Source: Liolophura sinensis
Taxonomy: Eukaryota; Mollusca; Polyplacophora; Chitonida; Chitonidae
Direction of reading: 5' to 3'
DNA length: 64,000 nt
Assembly: GCF_032854445.1 (NCBI RefSeq)
Contig: NC_088300.1
Coordinates: 39,028,458-39,092,457, forward strand
In this document: positions 61,101 to 64,000 of the stretch, piece after piece
How the letters are laid out: every line of letters starts with the position of its first letter
Position numbering within the stretch: position 1 is the stretch's first letter
The notes under the pieces: generated by a model
Told to the model about the DNA's origin: nothing
What the model saw: only the letters and a program-made list of their open reading frames with translations
Databases searched by the model: none
Made by a program: the position numbers and the translations under genes

Positions 61101-63830
61101 GGGAAGATCAGTTTAGAAAAATAAATGATCCCAGAAATAAGGTGATAATTAAAATATAAAATACATTTACATGCATTTCCAAATAACTTGTACTGCAGCC
61201 TGATTTTACAAATTTAAATTTAAGCACAAAAGGCTTTCTAACTGGTTTACAAATGAAAAGAAATGTTTAAAAAGTCCACCTGAAATAACAATTTGCAGAA
61301 TTTGTGAACTCCATCTTTTACTAGCTCTCATCAATATACATACAAAATTGTGCATATTCTCTTAATCTCATTAATACTTCCTGTTAGCTGTGAGGAATAA
61401 GTGGGGGAAATGCAATGGACAAATGGGGGGCTTTATGCCACACACAACTGCGTACCACTGTACTCATGAGCAACTGGGCAAAACTAACTGGAACTATCTG
61501 ATCACGGTCATATGGGCAACCAAGTCCAGCTCATGCTGGCTTCCTCTCTGGCCATATGTGGGAAGGTTTGTCCCAAACCTGCGGATGGTCGTGGGTTTCC
61601 CCTGAGCTCTGCCCCGTTTCCACCCACCATAATGCTGGCTGCTGTCGTATAAGTGAAATATTCTTCAGTACGGCGTAAAACACCAATCAAATAAATAAAT
61701 CAAATAAATAGCTGTATGCGCACATAAGGATATACCATGTGCAGCAACATCATCACCATTTCATGCTTAATTGTCTGCACAGGAGATTAAGGTTTTCCTT
61801 CAGCTTGATCAGTTGATAGAATGCTAGACTCCTGATGAGGAGACCCGAGTTAAAACCCCTGCAGTGTGAGACACACAGTAAATTTTCGATAGGCCTCTTT
61901 TTTTTCCCACTTCATTTTACAAAATTAAAACCTGTCTTGAAGATACGTCTTCAACTAGCTTATGCTGTTCTAACTTTGAAACCTGCCATTAGCCAATTTC
62001 AGATGTCCCACCTAACCACAGCTTGCTCCTAAAAATGTACTTTTTACATAGGAGAGTGACCTAAAGGGAGGTAATTCCGTGCAGCCCTATTTTGCTTATC
62101 CTATCAAGGCCATGGATACACAAAACCAAATACTGCAAGAAAGAGACCATCACACCCAGTCTCTCAATATACTCTTCTTTCAATGACATTTAGAAGCTTG
62201 GTTGGATAAAATGACTAATATGTGGATGACAACCTCTATTTAGTCAGTGAGCGACGTTTCAGTGTAGCTAGTGCTAAAACCATTATCAAGCTTAATGATC
62301 AAATGATGACAGCAAATGGGTATTTAAAGAAACTGGCTAAGTTGTTGATTTCAACATATAAACAATTGTAGAATTAACACAACAGATTGACATGAGAGGT
62401 TACATTGTTGACAGCAAATAAACAATAGGCGAAACATACAACAAACGTAACATACATCAGACAAACAACAGACAATAACAACTATGGACAAAGGTGTTAG
62501 TAAGGAAGGCTCCCCACTTCCTACAGTGATCTCATCTTAGCAGACAGACTCTAGAACCAGCCTTCCTGACTCACACCTGTGCCCATAGTTGTTCATGTCT
62601 ACGGTTTGCCTGATGTATGTTTCGTCTATTGTACGCTACATTTATTGTTCATTTCCTTAATCAACAATATGCCCTCACTTGTCAATCTGTTGTATGTTTC
62701 TTTTATTGTTCATATGTTGAAATCAACAACTTGGTCCTCTGCTGTCATCAACTGCATGATCATTATGTATTGATATCGCAAACTTTGTACAATATATCAG
62801 TACACATATTAAACAGCAGTTAAGGTTTCCAAAAATACCTTTGTAGCCCCAGTTCGGAGGGCCATCTCCACGGGGTGTGGTAGAGTAAGTTCAGAGTTGA
62901 CACTTCGGGAGAGAGACCAGCTATGTAGGTAGACATCCACATGACCCAAAGCTTGAGTCATCGCCTCCACCTGTGAGTTAACCGTAGAGTGAGCCTCCAC
63001 CAGCCGAATGTCTGTACCCCAAAAAAAAACCACAAATAAACCAGGTTAGACTGGCAACAACTATCTCACAAACTCACAAATATTTACTCTATCGCCATAT
63101 TTTCTTCCCACCCGAGGAAATGGTACTGTCATATTTGTAAAGCCGTGTACATGTAAGTGTGTCCCACATGTACCATTCTAACATATACAAATCCTCACAC
63201 AAAAATGTCTGCCACATGTGTGGATCAGTTCAAATTTTAGCCAGAACTGGACTGTTTTTTTTGGTAATGTTTTCACACCTTTTCTCAGGAAATATGGTAT
63301 TTTAACAGGAAACAACAATTATGCTTAATGTTTTATTTTTATCTATGGAGATGCCATTTTCATTTTCTCTCTCAGAAACAATTCCATGTGAGCTGGGTAG
63401 CTCATAATCCTCTGTTTCATAAATAAGATACGTCTTGCAAAACCAGTTATTGTACAACAGAAAAGAAAACTCTCGAACAATGTGAACTCAATCAGGATTT
63501 TTACGGTTTCTGTTGATCACAGTCATCATTTATTTTGATTTCTTAGAAGTGATCAGTAACACAGTAAAGTACTTACATGTTTACACCTACATGTACTTAC
63601 ATGTTTGCATGTACATTTACATCATTGAAAACACAAGACAGTTACAACGCCACATGTATATGTATGTAGTATATACATGCTACAAATAGAACAATTCAAA
63701 AAGACAAGCACTGCACTCAAGAACACAAATACAGAATTACTCACCTGCAATTTTGGCATCAAAGGCTACCCCAACACCACAAAGGTGGTTTTTGGCCGCT
63801 GCAACAACCCCAGCTGCCTGTGTCCCTCGA
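16615..63830 (-). CDS. Proprotein-convertase-like membrane protein (PC7/furin family), 3' nine exons, partial at 5' end
   Basis: Exons joined in minus-strand order are 63830-63745, 63011-62839, 55795-55586, 55150-55044, 26157-26045, 24059-23951, 23315-23002, 20405-20286 and 16844-16615. All have AG acceptors and GT donors, and phases agree at every junction, giving 486 residues plus stop. Residues 1 to about 245 match the second half of a kexin/furin subtilisin domain (GVGVA, GNS, NSIYT, LTWRDIQHL, FGFGLIDA). Residues 288 to about 384 match the P domain (LEHVEVTFNLTY, NPSGGW). A transmembrane helix spans about 430-452, followed by a 34-residue tail. Family members cleave proproteins after basic residues in the secretory pathway. 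Here the catalytic His is replaced by Arg (residue 1) and the SWGPxDDG region is lost, while Asn101 and Ser175 align with the oxyanion Asn and catalytic Ser. The catalytic Asp lies outside the window. LEHV, the FxxWTxxxVxxWGE pattern and the membrane tail favour PC7 over furin; that assignment is from memory. A pseudogene is unlikely given the intact frame. Confidence 0.85.
16884..19935. repeat. 19-bp minisatellite, about 3.05 kb, filling the last intron
   Basis: The plus-strand unit is CAGGCAAGGTAGGGTATAG, about 160 units of 18-19 bp with variants (AAGCAAGG, GGTGGGG, short GGTAGGTATAG). Higher-order blocks recur near 19320-19700. On the sense (minus) strand it is pyrimidine-rich and has almost no AG, so all three minus frames stay open for hundreds of codons (up to 555), rich in Pro, Leu, Tyr and Cys. 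It ends about 40 bases upstream of the last acceptor. Confidence 0.97.
19936..20285 (-). other. 5' part of the last intron
   Basis: Unique sequence between exon h and the 19-bp array, holding one SINE fragment. Confidence 0.6.
20118..20215 (-). mobile_element. SINE 3' fragment
   Basis: ATTTGATTGGTATTTTACAC, CATACTCCAG and CATAATGGTGGGAGGAAACC match the complement of the family; the middle is shortened. Confidence 0.7.
20286..20405 (-). CDS. Exon h: last P-domain strand and stalk
   Basis: The acceptor is cctgtgtag and the donor is gtaagt. AILFGWSLKLHG matches the final P-domain strand (LxxWxLxLYG). The rest is a Pro/Asn-rich stalk (INPLEIPQNYPKLVPN). Phase 1 at both ends. If the following intron were retained, translation would stop within about 20 codons of the donor. 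Confidence 0.93.
20406..23001 (-). other. Intron between exons g and h, with a G-rich tract
   Basis: About 2.6 kb without recognised genes. At 22456-22502 the plus strand has closely spaced G runs (GGGGTGAGGGTGGGGGTGGG and more), a strong G-quadruplex pattern on the strand used as transcription template. Confidence 0.6.
23002..23315 (-). CDS. Exon g: P (homo-B) domain
   Basis: 314 bp, acceptor tttctgccag, donor gtacag. Residues 266-370. After a Ser/Thr-rich stretch (TSTSSSVRTST) and a Cys, YLEHVEVTFNLTYSNGRG and VQLMLESPSST match the beta strands of the P domain (LEHVxVxxxxxHxxRGxLxxxLxSPxGT). WTILSVQFWGENPSGGW matches the WxFxTVxxWGExPxGxW strand pair. NLT and NWT are possible N-glycosylation sites. 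The P domain stabilises the catalytic domain in active family members. Confidence 0.95.
23316..23950 (-). other. Intron between exons f and g
   Basis: 635 bp with no repeat or gene recognised. A plus-strand open frame over 23244-23645 is mostly the shadow of exon g. Confidence 0.6.
23951..24059 (-). CDS. Exon f: catalytic domain / P-domain junction
   Basis: The acceptor is cttttcag and the donor is gtaagg. Residues 230-265. SNAFGFGLIDAAKLVAMA matches the family's SHxxGFGLLxAxxLVxxA, and VWKPVPQAIS matches the WTxVP linker into the P domain. Phases are 1 in, 2 out. Confidence 0.95.
24551..24722 (-). mobile_element. tRNA-derived SINE, 3' two-thirds
   Basis: A T-rich start, then GTGTTTTACGCCGTACTCAA, CGACGGCAGCCAGCATTATG and CATCCGCAGGTTGCTGGCAG, ending before the tRNA-like head. 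It lies about 70 bases before the 25-bp array. Confidence 0.88.
24794..25545. repeat. 25-bp minisatellite, about 30 units, E-box in nearly every unit
   Basis: The unit is ACAGGTGCCAACACATCCAC plus CTCAG, with CACAG and GCAAAAAC variants. Most units hold CAGGTG, the E-box bound by Snail/ZEB and some bHLH factors. All three plus frames are open (up to 310 codons), giving repeats such as CQHIHLRQVPTHPPQ; this follows from the absence of stops in the unit. It lies in the intron between exons e and f. Confidence 0.95.
26045..26157 (-). CDS. Exon e: end of convertase catalytic domain
   Basis: The acceptor is ctgttacag and the donor is gtaagg. The first base completes Asn192, then PNLTWRDIQHLLVQTSNAL, the most strongly conserved helix of the family (LTWRDxQHxxVxTS). 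It ends in phase 1 after NGASLL. It lies 28.9 kb from the previous exon, but the phase match (2 to 1) and family order leave little doubt that it belongs to the same gene. Confidence 0.95.
26590..28345 (+). pseudogene. Decayed LINE (non-LTR) reverse transcriptase with internal minisatellite
   Basis: Plus-strand frames carry typical RT phrases: DEQHGFVPNRSVETNLAVFN near 26655, YKLKDYG near 26805, SGVPLVPLLF near 26895, then NVAKCCALSFSNKR, and after the 74-bp array KVSEVNDIGALMSEN, KKANRMLGFVR and a C-terminal VRTTLEFFLRYG. Frameshifts and a stop break the frame, and the segment that should hold the catalytic F/YADD box is deleted. It resembles Jockey/CR1-type elements. It is antisense to the host gene, in the 28.9-kb intron, and is followed by AATAAAG near 28368. 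Confidence 0.85.
26959..28060. repeat. 74-bp minisatellite, about 15 units, derived from LINE coding sequence
   Basis: The unit runs CATAAGTTTTTCAAACAAGA, GACTAAAACCAGATTTTACC, TATCACATGTGTGATTGTAT and GCTCTCTACCACAG. Its first and last units are continuous with RT codons (LSFSNKRLKPDFTYHM, then KVSEVNDIG), so the array grew from a segment of the LINE. 74 is not a multiple of 3, so frames shift each unit. Confidence 0.93.
28497..29805. repeat. 44/42-bp minisatellite with a 128-bp higher-order repeat
   Basis: The basic unit is TTACAATGTGAACCTAACAG, GGTGTGTGGACATTATGGGA, CAAG. From about 28970 on, three variants (AACCTAAC, AAACCAAC, and AACAAAGTGAAACAAAC) cycle with a period of 128 bp. Confidence 0.92.
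30450..30692 (-). mobile_element. tRNA-derived SINE, nearly full length
   Basis: In minus orientation it starts GGGGCCTCCATGGCTTAGTT (A-box-like), has GTGAGTTCAAGTCC (B-box-like), then the shared body and an (AAAT)-like end at 30450. It is the most complete type with 39008-39252. Confidence 0.92.
30693..33097 (-). other. Intron sequence, no feature recognised
   Basis: AT-rich, with no coding signal, long repeat or clear element by eye. Confidence 0.5.
33098..33340 (-). mobile_element. tRNA-derived SINE, old diverged copy
   Basis: (ATTT)n, then GCCGTACTCACAAATATTTC, CACCATCATGGCGGTAG and CATGAGCTGGGCTTTAAC preserve the family order with many changes. An 18-base G tract follows at 33351-33368. 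Confidence 0.75.
33369..35844 (-). other. Intron sequence, no feature recognised
   Basis: No gene, long repeat or element recognised in about 2.5 kb. Confidence 0.5.
35845..36145. repeat. About 52-bp irregular minisatellite, 6 units
   Basis: Units hold AATGCCTGTTTGCCAGTC and AAAATAAATGTATTAT with varied spacing. Most units carry AATAAA on the plus strand, antisense to the host gene. Confidence 0.8.
36863..36893. repeat. Short near-perfect hairpin
   Basis: CATGTGATTTTT and its complement AAAAAATCACATG face each other over a loop of one or two bases. The same hairpin is at 41682-41712 in copy B. Confidence 0.6.
38275..38695. repeat. 39-bp minisatellite of stem-loop units (copy A), about 11 units
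   Basis: The unit is ATTCACGGATTCACAGACAC followed by TATCCGTGTGAAATGCAGT. Each full unit has CACGGAT and ATCCGTG as an inverted pair around a 12-base loop. 39 is a multiple of 3 and both strands lack stops, giving open frames up to 148 codons with 13-residue repeats. Confidence 0.95.
39008..39252 (-). mobile_element. tRNA-derived SINE, nearly full length (copy A)
   Basis: On the minus strand: GGGGCCTCCGTGGCTCAGTC (A-box-like), GTTAGCGCTCAGAAGCG, a B-box-like GAGTTCAAGACC, the family body, then GGCGTAAAACACCAACC and an A-rich end. It predates the duplication, since copy B has it at the same place. Confidence 0.93.
43087..43430. repeat. 39-bp stem-loop minisatellite (copy B), about 8-9 units
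   Basis: Same unit and inverted pair as in copy A, with fewer units and its own point changes, including one inserted base (ACAGACCACTATCC) that breaks the open frame. Confidence 0.93.
43746..43988 (-). mobile_element. tRNA-derived SINE (copy B)
   Basis: Counterpart of the element at 39008-39252. It differs mainly in the length of the T tract and in CCATGG for CCACGG near the head. Confidence 0.93.
44706..45078. repeat. Nested 30-bp and 70-bp repeat, expanded only in copy B
   Basis: The 30-bp unit CCTGTACCCTGTACAGCCAT plus GTCAGTGACA occurs about 6-7 times. A 70-bp unit (the same 30 bp plus CCATTCCACAAAACCTTAAT and AAATATCATGATCTGTT) then occurs three times. Copy A has a single such unit near 39985-40058. 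Confidence 0.95.
46685..47235. repeat. 20-bp minisatellite, about 27 units
   Basis: The unit is ATGTAGCCCTGTCTTATCCC, with shorter units lacking TATCCC or CCATG. It lies just after copy B. Confidence 0.93.
47258..48168. repeat. Imperfect inverted repeat, arms about 190 bp
   Basis: Left arm 47258-47449 and right arm 47976-48168 are complementary with roughly 75-80% matches by eye. GTGTGGATTTACTGGTGGTG in the right arm faces CACCACCAGTAAATCCACAC in the left. The spacer (about 525 bp) holds a copy of a module from the 4.8-kb duplication and short GGTGTCAGTCAT repeats. Confidence 0.85.
47663..47887. repeat. Third, diverged copy of a module from the 4.8-kb duplication
   Basis: It matches about 41150-41371 and 46180-46391 at roughly 90% by eye: TGCAAATTGCAATCAAG, GGTATGTGTGGAAATCATTT and TGCCATACTTTCTAAAAGTC. 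An open frame crosses all three copies, but the differences often change residues and there is no sign of selection. Confidence 0.88.
48334..48560 (-). mobile_element. tRNA-derived SINE with tRNA-like head
   Basis: Minus strand: GGGACCTATGCGGCTCATTT, GGTTAGCGCACTAGCACAGC, GTGAGTTCAAGTCC, then the body. The T-rich (ATTT)n part is disturbed and part of the middle is missing. Confidence 0.85.
48728..48984 (-). mobile_element. tRNA-derived SINE, diverged
   Basis: TTATTTATTTGATTGATGTT, TTACGCCATACTCAAGAATA and AAGCCAGCATGAGCTGACC are present, ending at CCATGGAGGCC. It lies only about 170 bases after another copy in the same orientation. Confidence 0.85.
48985..50154 (-). other. Intron sequence with CCAATCA phrases
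   Basis: No gene recognised. CCAATCA recurs several times between 49300 and 49400. A weak tRNA-like remnant (GAGCTGGATTTGAACCTGCA) is near 49680. Confidence 0.45.
50155..50435. repeat. 23-bp AT-rich minisatellite with about 59-bp higher-order period
   Basis: The unit is TATCACATCAAAATTATACT plus GTT, alternating with the short form TATCACATCAAT. Confidence 0.9.
51107..51175 (+). mobile_element. tRNA-like head of a second SINE family
   Basis: TTTTAGCTCATCTGGTAGAT matches the D arm/A box of a tRNA. GGTGTGAACCAG downstream may be a worn B box. Confidence 0.5.
51352..51625 (+). repeat. About 52-58-bp tandem array of tRNA 5'-half-like units, 5 units
   Basis: The unit is TTCCCTTCAGCTCAGCTGGT, AGAGTGTTGAACTTTGAATG, TGGATATCTGAA. 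AGCTCAGCTGGTAGAG is a good tRNA D arm with A-box promoter; no proper B box follows. It probably derives from the head of a SINE related to the copies at 51107 and 61796. Confidence 0.88.
51636..51740 (-). mobile_element. SINE 3' fragment
   Basis: TTTATTTATTTGATTTGTGT, GCCATACTCAAGAATATTCC and GGCCAGCATTAAGGTAGGAG match the first SINE family. Confidence 0.8.
51780..51905 (+). repeat. Two tandem units with tRNA 3'-half-like (B box) sequence
   Basis: GGAGACTTGGGCTCAATCTC and the phrase AGTGTTTAACCTTTTGAGTC repeat at about 68 bp. GGGCTCAATCTC resembles a B box. A related stretch is at 53500-53560. Confidence 0.6.
52064..52142. repeat. TA microsatellite
   Basis: (TA)n of about 80 bases, interrupted once by AA near 52122. 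Confidence 0.95.
52143..53819 (-). other. Intron sequence with small repeat remnants
   Basis: No gene recognised. About 53500-53560 has a B-box-like SINE remnant. About 53620-53660 has GTGAGGCAGCAC, a phrase I associate with a dispersed bivalve repeat (tentative). Confidence 0.4.
53820..53920. repeat. 20-bp tandem repeat, 5 units
   Basis: AAGGACATTGCACGAATAGC is repeated almost without change; the last unit reads GCAGGAATTG. Confidence 0.95.
53921..55043 (-). other. Intron sequence downstream of exon d
   Basis: No repeat array or gene recognised in the first 1.1 kb of the 28.9-kb intron. Confidence 0.5.
55044..55150 (-). CDS. Exon d: convertase domain with probable catalytic Ser
   Basis: The acceptor is atacaatcag and the donor is gtaggt. 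Residues 157-191 plus two bases of codon 192. VTTTGG follows the family's IVTTD. From the conserved Cys167, an ungapped alignment of CTDEFGESSAAAAMATG with CTExHTGTSAAAPLAAG puts Ser175 on the catalytic Ser. His, Gly, Thr and Pro around the serine are replaced, so the nucleophile survives in an altered setting. An intron of 28.9 kb follows. Confidence 0.88.
55586..55795 (-). CDS. Exon c: convertase domain with oxyanion-hole Asn
   Basis: 210 bp, phase 0 at both ends, acceptor taatgtag, donor gtaagt. Residues 87-156. GVIHVWDTGNSN aligns with the family's FVWASGNGG, so Asn101 corresponds to the oxyanion-hole Asn, but Ala-Ser before it is Asp-Thr here. CAYDPYVNSIYTIPVSG matches the conserved CNxDGYxNSIYTxxI strand. 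SGTACAAILATAYSQ matches the ECSSxLAxTYSSG segment. Confidence 0.92.
56338..56537. other. Assembly gap (200 N)
   Basis: Exactly 200 N, which suggests a placeholder length. It lies in the intron between exons b and c. The phases of those exons match across it, so a missing coding exon is not needed. Confidence 0.98.
56538..57939 (-). other. Intron sequence, no feature recognised
   Basis: AT-rich. A tiny SINE-like tail (TTTATTTGATTGGTGATT) sits near 57755. Confidence 0.5.
57940..58110. repeat. 24-bp minisatellite, about 7-8 units
   Basis: The unit is GGATGGGCCACTGACTACGG plus GCAT. 24 is a multiple of 3, giving an eight-residue DGPLTTGM repeat in an 85-codon open frame with no other support. 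Confidence 0.93.
58727..58895 (-). mobile_element. SINE 3' two-thirds
   Basis: (ATTT)n, CGATTGGTATTTTACACTGT, GAATATTTCACTTGTACGAT and GAGGAAGCCAGCATG. A short internal deletion removes the CATTATGGTGGG part. Confidence 0.85.
59010..59150. mobile_element. Short terminal-inverted-repeat element (MITE-like), 141 bp
   Basis: Left end GGGCCCTGTTTCACAAAG and right end CTTTATGAAACTGGGCCC are inverted copies with 16 of 18 matches. The inside has TTGCCATGGTAACAGTGACG and TTGTACGCCG. I associate such ends with small elements common in molluscs. No clear target-site duplication is seen. Confidence 0.65.
59151..61518 (-). other. Intron sequence, no feature recognised
   Basis: No long repeat, gene or element recognised. 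Confidence 0.5.
61519..61716 (+). mobile_element. tRNA-derived SINE, plus strand, headless
   Basis: It starts at AAGTCCAGCTCATGCTGGCT (end of the B box) and runs through CCTGCGGATGGTCGTGGGTT and CACCATAATGCTGGCTGCTG to GGCGTAAAACACCAATCAAA and (TAAA)n. It is one of the best-preserved bodies. Confidence 0.92.
61796..61880 (+). mobile_element. tRNA-like head of the second SINE family
   Basis: TTCCTTCAGCTTGATCAGTT, GATAGAATGCTAGACTCCTG and GACCCGAGTTAAAACCCC read as D arm, anticodon arm and a B-box-like T arm. It is related to the tandem halves at 51.1-51.9 kb. Confidence 0.55.
62285..62780. repeat. Foldback: arms about 220 bp, loop about 47 bp
   Basis: Left arm 62285-62511 and right arm 62559-62780 are inverted copies (about 75-80% by eye). 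AAGTTGTTGATTTCAAC faces GTTGAAATCAACAACTT, and CAGATTGACA faces TGTCAATCTG. It could be a foldback/MITE or two decayed copies of one element inserted head to head. Confidence 0.85.
62839..63011 (-). CDS. Exon b: convertase domain, degenerate SWGPxDDG segment
   Basis: The acceptor is ggggtacag and the donor is gtattt. It encodes residues 30-86: IRLVEAHSTV aligns with the IRxLDG strand and helix, and VDVYLHSWSLSRS aligns with the family's IYSxSWGPxDDGK. The Gly-Pro and acidic pair that help form the S1 pocket and calcium site in furin-like enzymes are missing. It ends in phase 0 at GATK, where the family has a variable loop. Confidence 0.85.
63012..63744 (-). other. Intron between exons a and b
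   Basis: 733 bp without recognised repeat or gene; ACATGTA words are frequent near 63570-63670. Confidence 0.6.
63745..63830 (-). CDS. Exon a: catalytic-His region of convertase domain
   Basis: The acceptor is ccttccag before 63830 and the donor is gtgagt after 63745. The exon completes a split codon with T, then reads RGTQAAGVVAAAKNH and CGVGVAFDAKIA. The family motif is H-G-T-R-C-A-G-E; here it is R-G-T-Q-A-A-G-V, so the catalytic His, the following Cys and the Glu are all changed. There is no other AG close upstream that would restore a His. It ends in phase 1, giving Asp29 with the next exon. Confidence 0.85.
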
Positions 63831-64000
63831 CTGGAAGGTATAGGGGTAATAAATTCATTATCTCACATCTATAAATATTTAAATTAATTTTAATTAATAT
63901 ACACAAGTGTGATAGATCGTTTGGTAGACTGTTTTTATTTTTGGAAAATAAAGAGAGAATTAGACTCTCTTATCAACCTTTATAGAGCTTCCAGTTCTGG

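Noticed and set aside
62245-62300. Hammerhead ribozyme
   Set aside because: The GAAACGTC phrase on the minus strand recalls one, but the CUGAUGA core reads TTGATAA and the stems do not pair properly.

Overview
The window is eukaryotic genomic DNA, AT-rich and very dense in repeats. It is most likely from a mollusc (probably a bivalve) or a related lophotrochozoan. The reasons are about 18 copies of one tRNA-derived SINE of a type I associate with lophotrochozoan genomes, very frequent ACATGTA words, a short terminal-inverted-repeat element with GGGCCC ends, and an intron-rich gene. The phylum call is inference. No bacterial gene, operon or CRISPR array is present.

One multi-exon protein-coding gene can be supported, on the minus strand from 63830 down to 16615. 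Nine exons with canonical GT/AG borders and consistent phases join into the last 486 codons of a membrane-anchored proprotein-convertase-like protein (furin/PCSK family, closest to PC7 as I judge it). In order they encode the C-terminal part of a subtilisin-like domain, a P (homo-B) domain, a single transmembrane helix and a short acidic cytoplasmic tail. Earlier exons lie beyond the right edge. The usual active-site His of the His-Gly-Thr motif is absent (Arg stands there). The serine and the oxyanion Asn still align, so the protein may be a pseudoprotease.

All else is intronic or downstream sequence. 1-16614: 3' flank of the gene, with a 46-bp minisatellite holding SINE copies and a recent 651-bp duplication, a 71-bp minisatellite, and one weak candidate exon. 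16860-19935: a 3-kb, 19-bp minisatellite filling the last intron and nearly free of AG on the sense strand. 24.8-29.8 kb: three more arrays, one of them grown from reverse-transcriptase codons of a decayed LINE. 36668-46510: a head-to-tail duplication of about 4.8-5.0 kb inside a 28.9-kb intron, each copy with its own stem-loop array and SINE. 46.7-54 kb: further arrays, an imperfect inverted repeat and tandemly repeated halves of a second tRNA-derived SINE. 56338-56537 is an assembly gap. 59-62.8 kb holds a small inverted-terminal-repeat element and a long foldback.

The main biological points are the convertase-like gene with a degenerate active site and the unusual number of independent tandem arrays in and around it. 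Several arrays have possible functional consequences (splicing, E-boxes, hairpins) that the sequence alone cannot settle.
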